A stretch of 56,948 bases of DNA. Source: Desulfobacterales bacterium RIFOXYA12_FULL_46_15 (GTDB taxonomy: Bacteria; Desulfobacterota; Desulfobacteria; Desulfobacterales; Desulfobacteraceae). The position numbers and the translations under genes were made by a program. Positions within the stretch are counted from its first letter, which is position 1; the number at the start of each line of letters is the position of its first letter. The stretch lies in the NCBI GenBank assembly GCA_001799395.1, contig MGTJ01000044.1:1-56948 (forward strand). Direction: 5' to 3'. This document shows positions 26,907 through 35,743 of this stretch, piece after piece. The notes beneath the pieces were generated by a model. It ran no database searches, was not told the DNA's origin, and saw nothing but the letters and a program-made list of their open reading frames with translations.

Positions 26907-28298
26907 ATGTCACAAAAAAAAGATAACATGCAAGGAGTAAAGCCTTTCCGTCTGGTCAAATTTTTTACATTCTCCTCTCTTGTGATAATGTTCACAGCCA
27001 CCATCGTCATCTCCACGCTCAATGCACACTGGGTTCGCAATATCCTTCTTGAAAAAAGTGAAGAATATGCATCCCTTCTAGTTGAAAACCTGAATCACCA
27101 AATCATTTCTAGATTCATGCTTCCTGCATTAGTACAATATGGCGAGATCAGATTACGGGAAAAAGAACAGCGTATTCTGATGGATAAAGTAGTCCGGTCA
27201 ACCCTGCACAGTTTCAATGTGGAGATGGTCACCATTTATGATGAGAATAATATCATATCTTACAGTTTTGATACTTCAAAAATAGGACAAAAAAATGCCG
27301 GGGGTTTTAATTATGAGAAAGCAATGAACAAAGAAGCCACATCAAGACTGACGCAACAAGGCAGTTTTCTTGAGCTGATGCTCCGGTTTCCCCAGGAAAC
27401 CAAAATCATCACATTTTCTCCCTTGAGCTATGCAGGGAACGTACTTGGTGTTGTCGAGATTGTTCGTGATGTTTCCGATGATTATAGAAAAGTATTTAAA
27501 CTTCAGAGGCTTATTATCGGCTCTTGTTTTATTGTCATGGGGATACTATTCATCGTACTTCGATTTGTGGTGAAGCATGGGGAAAAAATTATCGAGAGAA
27601 GGGCGGATGAGCGACTCAAGCTCGAAGAAAAACTTCGCCAGACTGAGCATTTATCAGCAATCGGTGAAATGACTGCAGGGGTATCTCATGAGATTCGAAA
27701 TCCACTTGGGATTATTAAAAGCAGTGCTCAATTATTAAAGAAAAAAATGGAAAAGGTCGATGCTCAATCCACTATCCCGGATATCATTATTGAAGAATCT
27801 GCCAGGCTTGATAATATTATTACTGATTTCCTGAATTTTGCCAGACCCAGAACACCGGATTTCCATCCATGCGGGATACAAAACATTATTGAAAAAAATA
27901 TTTCCTATCTCAGACCTCAGATAGAAGACAAGAACTTTAAAATTATTAATGAAATATCAGACCCGCTGCCTGAAATATTGGCTGACAGTGCCATGCTTTA
28001 CCAGGCTTTTTTAAATATCCTGATCAATGCATTCCAGTCTTTGAAAGAAAATGGTGTTATTATAATAAGAATGAAGCAAGCCTCCGGGTATATTGTAATT
28101 AATTTTATTGATAATGGAGACGGCATTCCGGAAGATGCCTTAAAAAGGATATGGACACCATTTTTTACAACAAAGGATACCGGCACAGGGTTAGGACTTG
28201 GTATTGTCAAAAATATTATTGAGGCTCACAATGGTATGATTACCATCACCAATGAGCCGGCACAAGGCGCAAATGTTGAAATCAGATTACCGGCTTAG
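26907..28298 (+). CDS. Membrane sensor histidine kinase, PilS/NtrB-like
   Basis: The 463-residue kinase has two membrane helices (about 15-42 and 195-220) that enclose a ~150-residue extracytoplasmic sensor region. HisKA follows with the phosphoacceptor in GVSHEIRNP, then the N-box ILINAFQSL and the ATP lid motifs DNGDGIP and GTGLGLGI. The next gene, 12 bases on, is a sigma-54 response regulator, so this is a cognate pair. Position next to pilMNOPQ suggests PilS, which senses pilin; a general ZraS/AtoS-type role cannot be excluded. A second possible ATG lies seven codons in (MQGVKP). Confidence 0.85.
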   Translation: MSQKKDNMQGVKPFRLVKFFTFSSLVIMFTATIVISTLNAHWVRNILLEKSEEYASLLVENLNHQIISRFMLPALVQYGEIRLREKEQRILMDKVVRSTLHSFNVEMVTIYDENNIISYSFDTSKIGQKNAGGFNYEKAMNKEATSRLTQQGSFLELMLRFPQETKIITFSPLSYAGNVLGVVEIVRDVSDDYRKVFKLQRLIIGSCFIVMGILFIVLRFVVKHGEKIIERRADERLKLEEKLRQTEHLSAIGEMTAGVSHEIRNPLGIIKSSAQLLKKKMEKVDAQSTIPDIIIEESARLDNIITDFLNFARPRTPDFHPCGIQNIIEKNISYLRPQIEDKNFKIINEISDPLPEILADSAMLYQAFLNILINAFQSLKENGVIIIRMKQASGYIVINFIDNGDGIPEDALKRIWTPFFTTKDTGTGLGLGIVKNIIEAHNGMITITNEPAQGANVEIRLPA

Positions 28299-28310
28299 GA
28301 GATAAGCAAA

Positions 28311-29681
28311 ATGGAAACCATACTGATTGTTGATGATGAAAAAAACTATCCCATGATTATAAGCGAGCTTTTGCAGGAAGAAGGTTACTCTTCCTTAACA
28401 GCTTCTGGAGGGATGGAAGCATTGGATATTTTAAACAATGAAATCATTGACCTTGTTTTAACAGATGTAAAAATGCCGGGAATCAGCGGGATTCAGTTAC
28501 TTGAAAAAATTAAAGAAATAAACCCCGATCTTCCGGTAATTATCATGACGGCTTACGGCAGTGTGGAAAAAGCTGTTGAAGCAATGCACAAGGGTGCATA
28601 CACATTTATCCTCAAACCTTTTGAAAACCAGGCACTGATCGCCCATATAGCCAAGGCCATTTCTGTTTACAGGATTGTTCAGGAAAACAGCATGCTGAGG
28701 GAAGCCGTCATCTCCAGGTTCAGCTTTGATAATATCATTGGGAAAAGCAAACCCATGCAGGAGATCTATGAAACAATTAAAAAAGTTGCACCATCAAATG
28801 CCAACGTGCTGATTGAGGGTGAAAGTGGTACGGGAAAAGAACTGGTGGCAAAATCGATTCATTATAACAGCCTGAGAAAAGGCAACCCCATGGTTGTCGT
28901 AAACTGTGCGGCATTTGCAGAAACCCTGCTTGAAAATGAATTGTTCGGCCACGAAAAAGGTGCGTTTACCGGGGCAAACACCCTGAAAAAAGGACGGTTT
29001 GAAATCTCAGACAAAGGCACCCTCTTTCTGGATGAAATTGGCGAACTGCCTATCTCCCTGCAAGTCAAGCTACTAAGGGTTCTCCAGGAAAAAACCATTG
29101 AACGGGTTGGCGGAACAGAATCCATTTCGGTGGACTTTCGCCTGATTGCAGCTACTAATAGAAATCTTGAAGATGAGGTCAAGAATGGAAATTTCAGAGA
29201 AGACCTTTTTTACAGGCTTAATGTTGTCAAACTGAAACTCCCTCCCTTGAAAGAGCGATCCGACGATATACCATTATTGATCAGACATTTTATTGATAAA
29301 TATACCCAAGGACCACAATCTGTAGGTAAAGTATCCGGGATTTCTCCTGAAGCCGTCAGAATTTTATGTGACTACAAATGGAAGGGTAATGTCAGGGAGC
29401 TTGAAAATGTGATAGAACGCTCAGTCATTTTTTGTAATGGTAATACTATAACCCCGGCCGATCTTCCGGCACAGCTCAGAAATAACCCTCCGGTTATTCT
29501 CGACGTTGACGGAATTCCCGAAGGGGCAGGACTGGCAGAAACCCTTGTTGCCGTTGAAAAACGAATGATACAAAAAGCCATGAAGCTTTCCGGTAACGTA
29601 CAAACAAAAGCTGCTGAACTTCTGGGAATCGGAAAAAGCGGGTTGAACCAGAAACTGAAAAAATTCAATCTCGATAAATAA
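28311..29681 (+). CDS. Sigma-54-dependent response regulator, PilR/NtrC-like
   Basis: The 456-residue protein has three domains. The receiver carries the acidic pair at residues 8-9 and phosphoacceptor D52 in LTDVKMPG. The AAA+ domain shows Walker A GESGTGKE, the sigma-54 contact loop GAFTGA and Walker B LFLDEIGEL. The C-terminal Fis-type helix-turn-helix reads VQTKAAELLGIGKSGLNQKLKK. It activates RpoN promoters by hydrolysing ATP. The ribosome site AGGAG is present. It is paired with the upstream kinase and followed by two terminators. Targets are not visible in this window; pilA, the usual target of PilR, is not present here. Confidence 0.92.
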   Translation: METILIVDDEKNYPMIISELLQEEGYSSLTASGGMEALDILNNEIIDLVLTDVKMPGISGIQLLEKIKEINPDLPVIIMTAYGSVEKAVEAMHKGAYTFILKPFENQALIAHIAKAISVYRIVQENSMLREAVISRFSFDNIIGKSKPMQEIYETIKKVAPSNANVLIEGESGTGKELVAKSIHYNSLRKGNPMVVVNCAAFAETLLENELFGHEKGAFTGANTLKKGRFEISDKGTLFLDEIGELPISLQVKLLRVLQEKTIERVGGTESISVDFRLIAATNRNLEDEVKNGNFREDLFYRLNVVKLKLPPLKERSDDIPLLIRHFIDKYTQGPQSVGKVSGISPEAVRILCDYKWKGNVRELENVIERSVIFCNGNTITPADLPAQLRNNPPVILDVDGIPEGAGLAETLVAVEKRMIQKAMKLSGNVQTKAAELLGIGKSGLNQKLKKFNLDK

Positions 29682-29961
29682 TATACTGGTTTAATATTAG
29701 TTCAAATCTGTAAACTATTCTTTGATCCCTTGGTAGATGCCGTATTTACGATGATGGCATGGACGGTTTTGTGATTCTTGATAAAAGATGAGTTTAAAAT
29801 CTTGAACCTGTTTATGATTTAACTCTTAAAATCACTCATTATCAAACCAAAGCTTTAATTATTTTTACTGAATAATCAATTAGTTAAAAATTTGGCAGAT
29901 TTCATATAAATTATTATGCCGATATCGTGGCATCTGGCAGGAATTTTGCTTTGTTAATCAT
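29682..29961. other. Intergenic stretch without recognisable gene
   Basis: Between the regulator gene and the first terminator hairpin lie 280 AT-rich bases with no open frame of useful length, no tRNA-like structure and no repeat that I can see. Confidence 0.5.
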
Positions 29962-29998
29962 TAACTAACATGGTGTTAGTTATTTCATCTTTTTTCCT
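29962..29998 (+). terminator. Intrinsic terminator after the pilS/pilR-like operon
   Basis: TAACTAACA, loop TGG, TGTTAGTTA form a perfect 9-bp stem followed by TTTCATCTTTTTTCC. It fits transcription termination of the plus-strand operon. Confidence 0.6.
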
Positions 29999-30001
29999 TT
30001 T

Positions 30002-30045
30002 CTTAAAAAGGCTGCTTCTGCAAATCGCAAAGCAGCCTTTTTAAG
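30002..30045. terminator. Bidirectional terminator between convergent operons
   Basis: CTTAAAAAGGCTGCTT and AAGCAGCCTTTTTAAG are a perfect 16-bp inverted repeat with a 12-base loop. A/T runs at the base of the stem work in both directions, so it can end both the regulator operon and the feo/YfgM operon arriving from the right. Confidence 0.8.
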
Positions 30046-30050
30046 TTTTA

Positions 30051-30737
30051 TCAATTCATTTCCTGAATCTTTCCTTTTGCAATTGAGATGTACATAGAAT
30101 CCTCATGGCCAGTCACAATTTTCTCATACATCTTTTTACTTTCACCCATATTCCCTGAAGCTTCATTCAGCATTGCCAGTGAAAATCTGGCCTCATCCTT
30201 TAATAAATCCGTTTTACCTTTTTCGATCTTAAGGAAATAGTCTTTTGCCTCATCATACTCTTTTCTGGCAATACATACATGACCCAGTGAAGCAAGAAGA
30301 AAATTTTTAATCAGCTCATCATTTTCAAATAGTTGCAGGGATTCTTTATAGTATTCATAACTTTGATCAAATCTTGAAGCCTCATAACAAATTTTCGCAT
30401 ATTGAACCTTGGCAAGCCTGCCTGCATTGGTATTGGCATATTCCGTAAAAATCATTTTAAAATCCGCTTCAGTTTCCAGAAACCCTTTTTCAGAATCATT
30501 TGTCTTTGCATATTTTTTTAATGCCTCGGTCACCAGAATATCAGCAGTGTTTTCAGCTTTCTGGAAACTGTACATAATACCTGAAAAAACAAGGCCCACC
30601 AGGACAACTGCACCTATTATCAGAATCAATTGCTTTTTAAATTCTTTTACATAAGCCATCACCTTTAATACATTTTCCTGAAAAGGATCCAATTGCTCCA
30701 GTTCTTTTTTCCGCTCTCTTGAGATTTTATCTGCCAT
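30051..30737 (-). CDS. YfgM-like membrane-anchored TPR protein
   Basis: The 228-residue protein has a charged cytoplasmic start, a single membrane helix (QLILIIGAVVLVGLVFSGIMY, about 36-56) and a periplasmic region of TPR-like helices. This matches the YfgM family, an ancillary chaperone of the SecYEG translocon. It is the last gene of the feo-side minus-strand cluster, 39 bases after the SH3 gene. In Enterobacteria yfgM is linked to bamB and der, but not here. Confidence is moderate because the repeats are degenerate. Confidence 0.65.
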   Translation of the reverse strand: MADKISRERKKELEQLDPFQENVLKVMAYVKEFKKQLILIIGAVVLVGLVFSGIMYSFQKAENTADILVTEALKKYAKTNDSEKGFLETEADFKMIFTEYANTNAGRLAKVQYAKICYEASRFDQSYEYYKESLQLFENDELIKNFLLASLGHVCIARKEYDEAKDYFLKIEKGKTDLLKDEARFSLAMLNEASGNMGESKKMYEKIVTGHEDSMYISIAKGKIQEMN

Positions 30738-30776
30738 TGTCTTTTCCGCCTTAAAAAATTATATTGATTATTCGAT

Positions 30777-31235
30777 TTACCACACAAGTGTATTATGAAT
30801 CCAGCCGACATCGCCATCGGCATGTTGAATTTTAATCCAATTTACTTTTTTTTCCAGAACCTTGAAGGGGACCCCTTTATCCACCGTAAACAGTATGTTG
30901 CTCTTTACATCGGGTTTAGACCGGACATTGGATTTATCTTTAATCGTAATCACACTGTCAACTTTACCCAAGAGTGAATTATGAAGCCAGGCCACATCAT
31001 TTTCATAATCTTTGACTTTATACCAGTTCCCTTTTTTTTCAATCACAATGAAAGGATGATATTGTTCAACCTGCCATAAAACGCTATCCTCCGTTCCAGG
31101 CCCTGACCGCATATTCGCAATACCGGCAACTACAGAAAGCCTCTCCTCTGCCCAAGCAGGACTCGGCAATAAGAATATTGAAAAGACAGCACCAATTATC
31201 AGTCTTTTATAAACAGCCATTTTGAAATGCTTCAT
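30777..31235 (-). CDS. Exported protein with two bacterial SH3 repeats
   Basis: The 152-residue protein has a signal peptide (MKHFKMAVYKRLIIG..., cleavage after PSPAWA) and two tandem SH3-like domains. Each begins with the pattern xxANMRSGPG or xSNVRSKPD and ends with the echo WLHNSLLG or WIHNTLVW. Such domains bind cell-wall peptides or act as adaptor modules. The ATG at 31235 has GGGAG upstream; the frame runs on into the end of feoB but that part is not a signal peptide. It starts 26 bases after feoB. A link to iron uptake is not established. Confidence 0.75.
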   Translation of the reverse strand: MKHFKMAVYKRLIIGAVFSIFLLPSPAWAEERLSVVAGIANMRSGPGTEDSVLWQVEQYHPFIVIEKKGNWYKVKDYENDVAWLHNSLLGKVDSVITIKDKSNVRSKPDVKSNILFTVDKGVPFKVLEKKVNWIKIQHADGDVGWIHNTLVW

Positions 31236-31261
31236 AAAAGTCTCCCTGAGCCTTCCATATT

Positions 31262-33433
31262 TTAACCTGAACCCAACATCATTCCTGCCCGATATACCAG
31301 AAATGACATGCTCCATGCAACCATTGTCGTATAAATCAGATTAAATCCAGCCCATATAGCAGAGGCTTCTCTGTAAATGGTTATAACAGTCGCAAAGCAA
31401 GGCACATACAATAAAACAAAAACCATTATCGAAAGAGCGGAAAGAGCGGTCATCCCTGATTTTTTCAGGGCTTTTTCAAGCGCCTCCCCACCTTGGTTGC
31501 CGACACCATATAGTACACCCAGGGTACTAACCACAACTTCTTTGGCAACAAAGCCGGAGACAAGGGCAACGCTTGGCTGCCACCCAATACCAATGGGTAA
31601 GAAAAACGGTTCCAATGCCTTTCCCATTCTACCGATATATGACTTTGCAATCCGCTCCTGTTCCTGCTTATGATTAATTTCTGTTAAAATTAATGACAAT
31701 TGGAGGGTTAATGAACCAACCTCCTGGGTGCCTGCCGATGATATCTTTTCGGCATATTCGGATTTTACAGAACGAATCTTCGTATCATAATCCTCTGAAT
31801 AGGATATTTGTTTTGGAAAATTTGAAAGCACCCAGATAATAATAGAACCGACAAGGATAACACCGCCCATTTTTTTTAAAAACATTTTACCCCTATCCCA
31901 CATGTGAATCATAAGGCTCTTGAACATGGGGATTCGATAAGGAGGCAGCTCCATTATAAAAGGTGCTTCTTCCCCTTTGAACAAAACGCTCCTTAATAAC
32001 CTGCCGGACAGGATAGCAATGATAATCCCTGAAAAATATAAACCAAATATCACCGTGCCTGCTTTATCCGAAAAAAAACTCCCTGCCAACACAATATAAA
32101 CAGGAAGCCTTGCTGAACAGGACATAAAAGGTGTCATGAGAATGGTCAGAATTCGGTCCTTCTTGCTCTCCAGTGTTCGGGTGGCCATAATGGCAGGAAC
32201 GTTGCAACCAAAGCCCATCAACATCGGGATAAAGGATTTGCCATGGAGCCCGGCAGTGTGCATTACTCTGTCCATTAAAAAAGCAGCTCTTGCCATATAG
32301 CCCGTATCTTCAAAAAGGGCGATACAGAAAAACAGGATAAGAATATTGGGAAGAAAAACAATAACACTTCCAATCCCTGCGGTCACCCCATTTATAAGGA
32401 GATCTTTTAACATTGATGGTGGGAGGTTTTTTTCAAGGTTCAAAGACAAAAATGAAACTGCGCTTTCAATCCATCCCATGGGGTATGCGCCAAGTGAAAA
32501 GGTCAATTGAAACATGACCCAGATAAAAAAAATAAATACCGGTATCCCAAAGAGCCTGTCTGTCAGCACAAGATCAATATTTCTCGACATATCGATCCGC
32601 TTGCTGGCCAGATTGGTTACGGTTTCTTTTACAATCCCGGCAATAACCCCATACCGGTCATCAGTCAATACCATCTCAAAATCATCCTCAAACAGATCTT
32701 GAATTCTTTTCCGGCATTCACGGGCAGCCTGAAATATCTTTTCCTCAGATGAGGATGACATGCTCTGAAGTTTTGCTTTAATAACCTTATCATCTTCAAG
32801 AATTTTTATTGCATTCCAACGTGATAATCCTTCCATGTTGACGCCTGACTCAACCAATTGGTTTTCAACACTTGAAATACAGGTTTCTATCGTATGACTG
32901 TATCTGATGGGGCGGCTTTCTTTCCCTTTATTAAATCGTTTTATTTCATCAATGGCCGTCTCTATGAGATGATCCATTCCTTTGTTTTTATTGCCGATGG
33001 TAAAAACAACAGGTAATCCCATCAATTGGGACAGCTTTTTCTCATTGATCTGAATCCCTTTTGCTTCTGCCACATCAGCCATATTTAATACAAAGATGAC
33101 AGGTCTTCCCAGCTCAAGGATTTGAATGGCTAAAAAAAGGCTTCGTTCAAGGTTAGAGGCGTCAATGATATTGACAACCATATCCGGGCGTTCATTGATG
33201 ACAAAATCTCTTGCTGTAATTTCTTCAATTGAAAAGGGGGTCAGGCTGTAGGTTCCGGGAAGGTCAACAATTGTCAGGTCATAATCCTTAAACTTAAGCT
33301 TTCCTTCTTTTTTCTCAACTGTCACCCCAGGCCAGTTCCCCACCTTCTGACGGGCACCGGTCAGATTATTAAATATGGTTGTTTTACCGCAATTGGGATT
33401 TCCGGCAAGGGCAAGAGTGATCTTTTTATTCAT
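31262..33433 (-). CDS. feoB: Ferrous iron transport protein B
   Basis: FeoB imports Fe2+ through the inner membrane. The 723-residue protein has an N-terminal G domain with G1 GNPNCGKTT (residues 11-19), G3 DLPG and G4-like NMAD. A GDI-type helical spacer follows, then a C-terminal membrane part with two Gate domains (LPNILILFFCIALFEDTGYMAR and GCNVPAIMATR). Length is at the usual value. The start overlaps the upstream Fur-FeoA gene by 8 bases, so translation is coupled. In an anaerobe rich in Fe-S enzymes this is likely the main iron importer. Confidence 0.96.
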   Translation of the reverse strand: MNKKITLALAGNPNCGKTTIFNNLTGARQKVGNWPGVTVEKKEGKLKFKDYDLTIVDLPGTYSLTPFSIEEITARDFVINERPDMVVNIIDASNLERSLFLAIQILELGRPVIFVLNMADVAEAKGIQINEKKLSQLMGLPVVFTIGNKNKGMDHLIETAIDEIKRFNKGKESRPIRYSHTIETCISSVENQLVESGVNMEGLSRWNAIKILEDDKVIKAKLQSMSSSSEEKIFQAARECRKRIQDLFEDDFEMVLTDDRYGVIAGIVKETVTNLASKRIDMSRNIDLVLTDRLFGIPVFIFFIWVMFQLTFSLGAYPMGWIESAVSFLSLNLEKNLPPSMLKDLLINGVTAGIGSVIVFLPNILILFFCIALFEDTGYMARAAFLMDRVMHTAGLHGKSFIPMLMGFGCNVPAIMATRTLESKKDRILTILMTPFMSCSARLPVYIVLAGSFFSDKAGTVIFGLYFSGIIIAILSGRLLRSVLFKGEEAPFIMELPPYRIPMFKSLMIHMWDRGKMFLKKMGGVILVGSIIIWVLSNFPKQISYSEDYDTKIRSVKSEYAEKISSAGTQEVGSLTLQLSLILTEINHKQEQERIAKSYIGRMGKALEPFFLPIGIGWQPSVALVSGFVAKEVVVSTLGVLYGVGNQGGEALEKALKKSGMTALSALSIMVFVLLYVPCFATVITIYREASAIWAGFNLIYTTMVAWSMSFLVYRAGMMLGSG

Positions 33434-34415
33434 TTTTTCTATTTTTAAACCCTATTTTCTCTACAAGGATGTTTGCAGCCTCCTCGACCCGCAGCGACAT
33501 GTGATATCCTTTAACAACGATTTCAATCGGATCTTTTAACGGTGCATATTTTTCCACATAAATCGCAGTGCCCCTGTTGATTCCCATTTCAAGCAAGCGC
33601 CGTCTCAGCACACCTTCTCCCGCGACCTTCCGGACAATGCCTTCCTGGCCTGATTTCATTCGGCTGAGCAGCAAGGTCTCCTGTGGTGGCTCACCGAAAT
33701 CCTTGTTACCTTCAATGTCCCGGTCCTGTTCTACTGACTGATTAAAAAGCTGAACCATAACCTTCTCAGCCATGCCTTTACCGAGAACCATCCGGTTATC
33801 ACCATTTGCAATAACCACTTGGCCACCAAAGCCGGTAGATACAATTTCAATCAGATCTCCTATTTTCAAACCCATTGACGATATTCGAAGTTGCATATTT
33901 TTACCGGCTTCAAGTTCTTTTACAATGAGCTTTTCACCTTTTTTCGCCTTATGAAGCGGAACAAGCGGGCTTCGGTCCTTCAGGCAATTGGAACAAATGC
34001 CATAGATCTCCATTTTATGCTGAAGCATATGGAATCCATAGGCTTCAGCAACTATCAGTTGTTGTTTTTCGAGGGCTTCATCCTTGAATTCCAGAATCAT
34101 ACCGCATTTTGTACAAACCATGTGGTCGTGGTGTAATCCGAGATGCCTGTGTTCGTATTGGGTTTCCTTATCTTCAAACTCTATTTTAGTTGCAAACCCG
34201 AACTTGTATAAAAGTTCCATACTGCTGAGTACAAATCCTTTTTCAAGATGGGCTTTATCCTCTTCAAGCTGTGCAACCAGATCATTGATGGTGACATGAT
34301 GTTCAAGTTTTAAGAAAGCTTCAAGAACCAGGAGTCTGGAATCAAAACGGTCAATTCCCTGCTGTTGGAACAATCTTTTAAACTGCTTTTTTTCATGCTC
34401 GTGTGTGTCGATCAT
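33426..34415 (-). CDS. Fur-FeoA-FeoA fusion protein
   Basis: This 329-residue protein combines three modules. Residues 1-150 are a Fur-family repressor: a winged helix region, the metal motif HHDH (95-98) and two structural CxxC pairs (C101/C104, C141/C144). Residues about 151-225 are a FeoA SH3-like domain (LRISSMGLKIGDLIEIVST). Residues about 247-320 are a second FeoA domain (RRRLLEMGINRGTAIYVEKY). FeoA normally is a separate ~80-residue cytosolic partner of FeoB, and Fur a separate regulator. Here the sensor and the transporter partner are one chain, encoded just upstream of feoB with an 8-base overlap. I infer that it senses iron, regulates its own operon and may contact FeoB. Helix-turn-helix details were judged by eye. 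Confidence 0.88.
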   Translation of the reverse strand: MIDTHEHEKKQFKRLFQQQGIDRFDSRLLVLEAFLKLEHHVTINDLVAQLEEDKAHLEKGFVLSSMELLYKFGFATKIEFEDKETQYEHRHLGLHHDHMVCTKCGMILEFKDEALEKQQLIVAEAYGFHMLQHKMEIYGICSNCLKDRSPLVPLHKAKKGEKLIVKELEAGKNMQLRISSMGLKIGDLIEIVSTGFGGQVVIANGDNRMVLGKGMAEKVMVQLFNQSVEQDRDIEGNKDFGEPPQETLLLSRMKSGQEGIVRKVAGEGVLRRRLLEMGINRGTAIYVEKYAPLKDPIEIVVKGYHMSLRVEEAANILVEKIGFKNRKNE

Positions 34416-34447
34416 ACCCTCTTTTCCTTAAAATAACAGTGTAAGAT

Positions 34448-34476
34448 ATTATAGCAGCCGACTTATGTCAAGAAAA
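34448..34476 (-). promoter_or_regulatory. Candidate promoter of the Fur-FeoA/feoB operon
   Basis: On the minus strand a perfect -10 TATAAT (34453-34448) lies 17 bases from TTTTCT, a weak -35. It is 33 bases upstream of the start codon. No clear classical Fur box was seen. Confidence 0.45.
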
Positions 34477-34534
34477 TGGAAATCCAAAATTTATGGCTAA
34501 TTTTAGCAGATACCAACTAAAGAGCAAAACTATC

Positions 34535-34563
34535 TTGACAATATATTTGTTCCTCGGTTAGTA
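34535..34563 (+). promoter_or_regulatory. Candidate promoter of the Dus-like gene
   Basis: TTGACA is followed after 17 bases by TTAGTA. The -35 is perfect and the -10 weak. The start codon lies about 40 bases downstream. Confidence 0.35.
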
Positions 34564-34604
34564 ATCAGCATGTTTATCATAACCCTTATCAAACGCACAT
34601 TATA

Positions 34605-35627
34605 ATGGATGAGCCACTTTCCCGATATCTTGTTAAAAACCTGGCCATAAAAGACCGTGTAATTCAAAACAGAATTATCCTGGCACCCATGGCAGGACTT
34701 GGGCATATAGCCTTAAGACACCTTATCTCTGAATTCGGGGGGTTTGGGCTCCTTTTTACCGGGATGTGCAATGCCAAAGCCATTCCCAATGAAAATCCCA
34801 AAACATCATCGGTTTTCAAATGGCGGAAAGAAGAACTCGGATACCTTGTCTGCCAGATTTTTGGCTCTGACCCGGAAAGCATGGCGGCCGCTGCTGTACG
34901 TATTGAACAAGAAGGTTTTTTTGGTGTCGACCTGAATTTTGGTTGCTCTGTTGCTGCAATCTGCAAAAAAGGATGTGGTGCAGCACTTTTAAAAAATCCC
35001 GATCTTTCATCCAGAATTGTAAAGTCTGTTAGAAATGCCGTATCCATTCCGGTTTTTGTGAAATTCAGAACAGGCTGGAAAAATGATCCTTTGTTTGTCG
35101 CGGATATGGCCGGACGGTTTGAAGAAGCCGGGGCTGATGCGCTCACCTTTCATCCGAGGGTAGCGCCGGACAGGAGGACCCGCCCTCCCCAATGGGATAT
35201 GATACGGATTGTTCAGGAAGCCGTCGCTATCCCTGTGTTCGGCAATGGGAATCTTTTTGAAGAAAAAGATGGAATTCAAATGTTCAGGCAGACATCCTGT
35301 CAGGGCCTTTCTATCGGCAGAATGGCCGTTGCAAGACCCTGGCTGTTTGCCCAGTGGGCAAACAAATTCATGCCCGGCAATGATATTTATTATAAAACAG
35401 CCTTAAGGTTTTCAGAAATTCTTTCAGATCACTTTGATGATCTCTTTTCCGTCAGGCTTTTTAAAAAATATGCCCCCTATTTCTGTGCCAATTTCAAATT
35501 CGGCCATCAATTCCTAAAAAAACTTGTTTGTGCAGAAACCATGACTGATATCAGAAACAACCTTATATCCATCTTTGAATCCAACCCGGAAACCCTCCCA
35601 AGGCCAAACATTAATTTATTCTTATAA
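34605..35627 (+). CDS. tRNA-dihydrouridine synthase-like flavoenzyme
   Basis: The 340-residue TIM-barrel protein resembles Dus enzymes, which reduce uridines in tRNA with FMN. Family traits are the opening IILAPMAG, CQIFGSDPE, the active-site strand GVDLNFGCSVAAICKKG with the catalytic Cys, GAALLKNP, FVKFRTGW and the FMN site VFGNGNLF...GLSIGRMAVARPWLF. The active-site loop departs from the usual NxGCPxxKV: Pro is Ser and the basic residue is displaced. It thus may be a divergent Dus or another flavin reductase. No convincing ribosome site precedes the ATG. It is divergent from the feo operon. Confidence 0.75.
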   Translation: MDEPLSRYLVKNLAIKDRVIQNRIILAPMAGLGHIALRHLISEFGGFGLLFTGMCNAKAIPNENPKTSSVFKWRKEELGYLVCQIFGSDPESMAAAAVRIEQEGFFGVDLNFGCSVAAICKKGCGAALLKNPDLSSRIVKSVRNAVSIPVFVKFRTGWKNDPLFVADMAGRFEEAGADALTFHPRVAPDRRTRPPQWDMIRIVQEAVAIPVFGNGNLFEEKDGIQMFRQTSCQGLSIGRMAVARPWLFAQWANKFMPGNDIYYKTALRFSEILSDHFDDLFSVRLFKKYAPYFCANFKFGHQFLKKLVCAETMTDIRNNLISIFESNPETLPRPNINLFL

Positions 35628-35683
35628 AATGGAATATATTAGATATAAATTTATACTTTGATATAAAATTTAGAATTTTATTC

Positions 35684-35712
35684 TTGACTTATATGTTATT
35701 TTAGATGATTAT
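35684..35712 (+). promoter_or_regulatory. Candidate promoter of lysA
   Basis: TTGACT, 17 bases, GATTAT. Both hexamers match well and lie 32 bases before the ATG. The region upstream is strongly AT-rich with two GATATAAA copies. Confidence 0.45.
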
Positions 35713-35743
35713 TCATTAGGTTAATATTCTATTGGAGATCATC

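Noticed and set aside
34416-34604. Fur box upstream of the Fur-FeoA gene.
   Set aside because: No sequence close to the GATAATGATAATCATTATC consensus is present; only AT-rich segments are seen.
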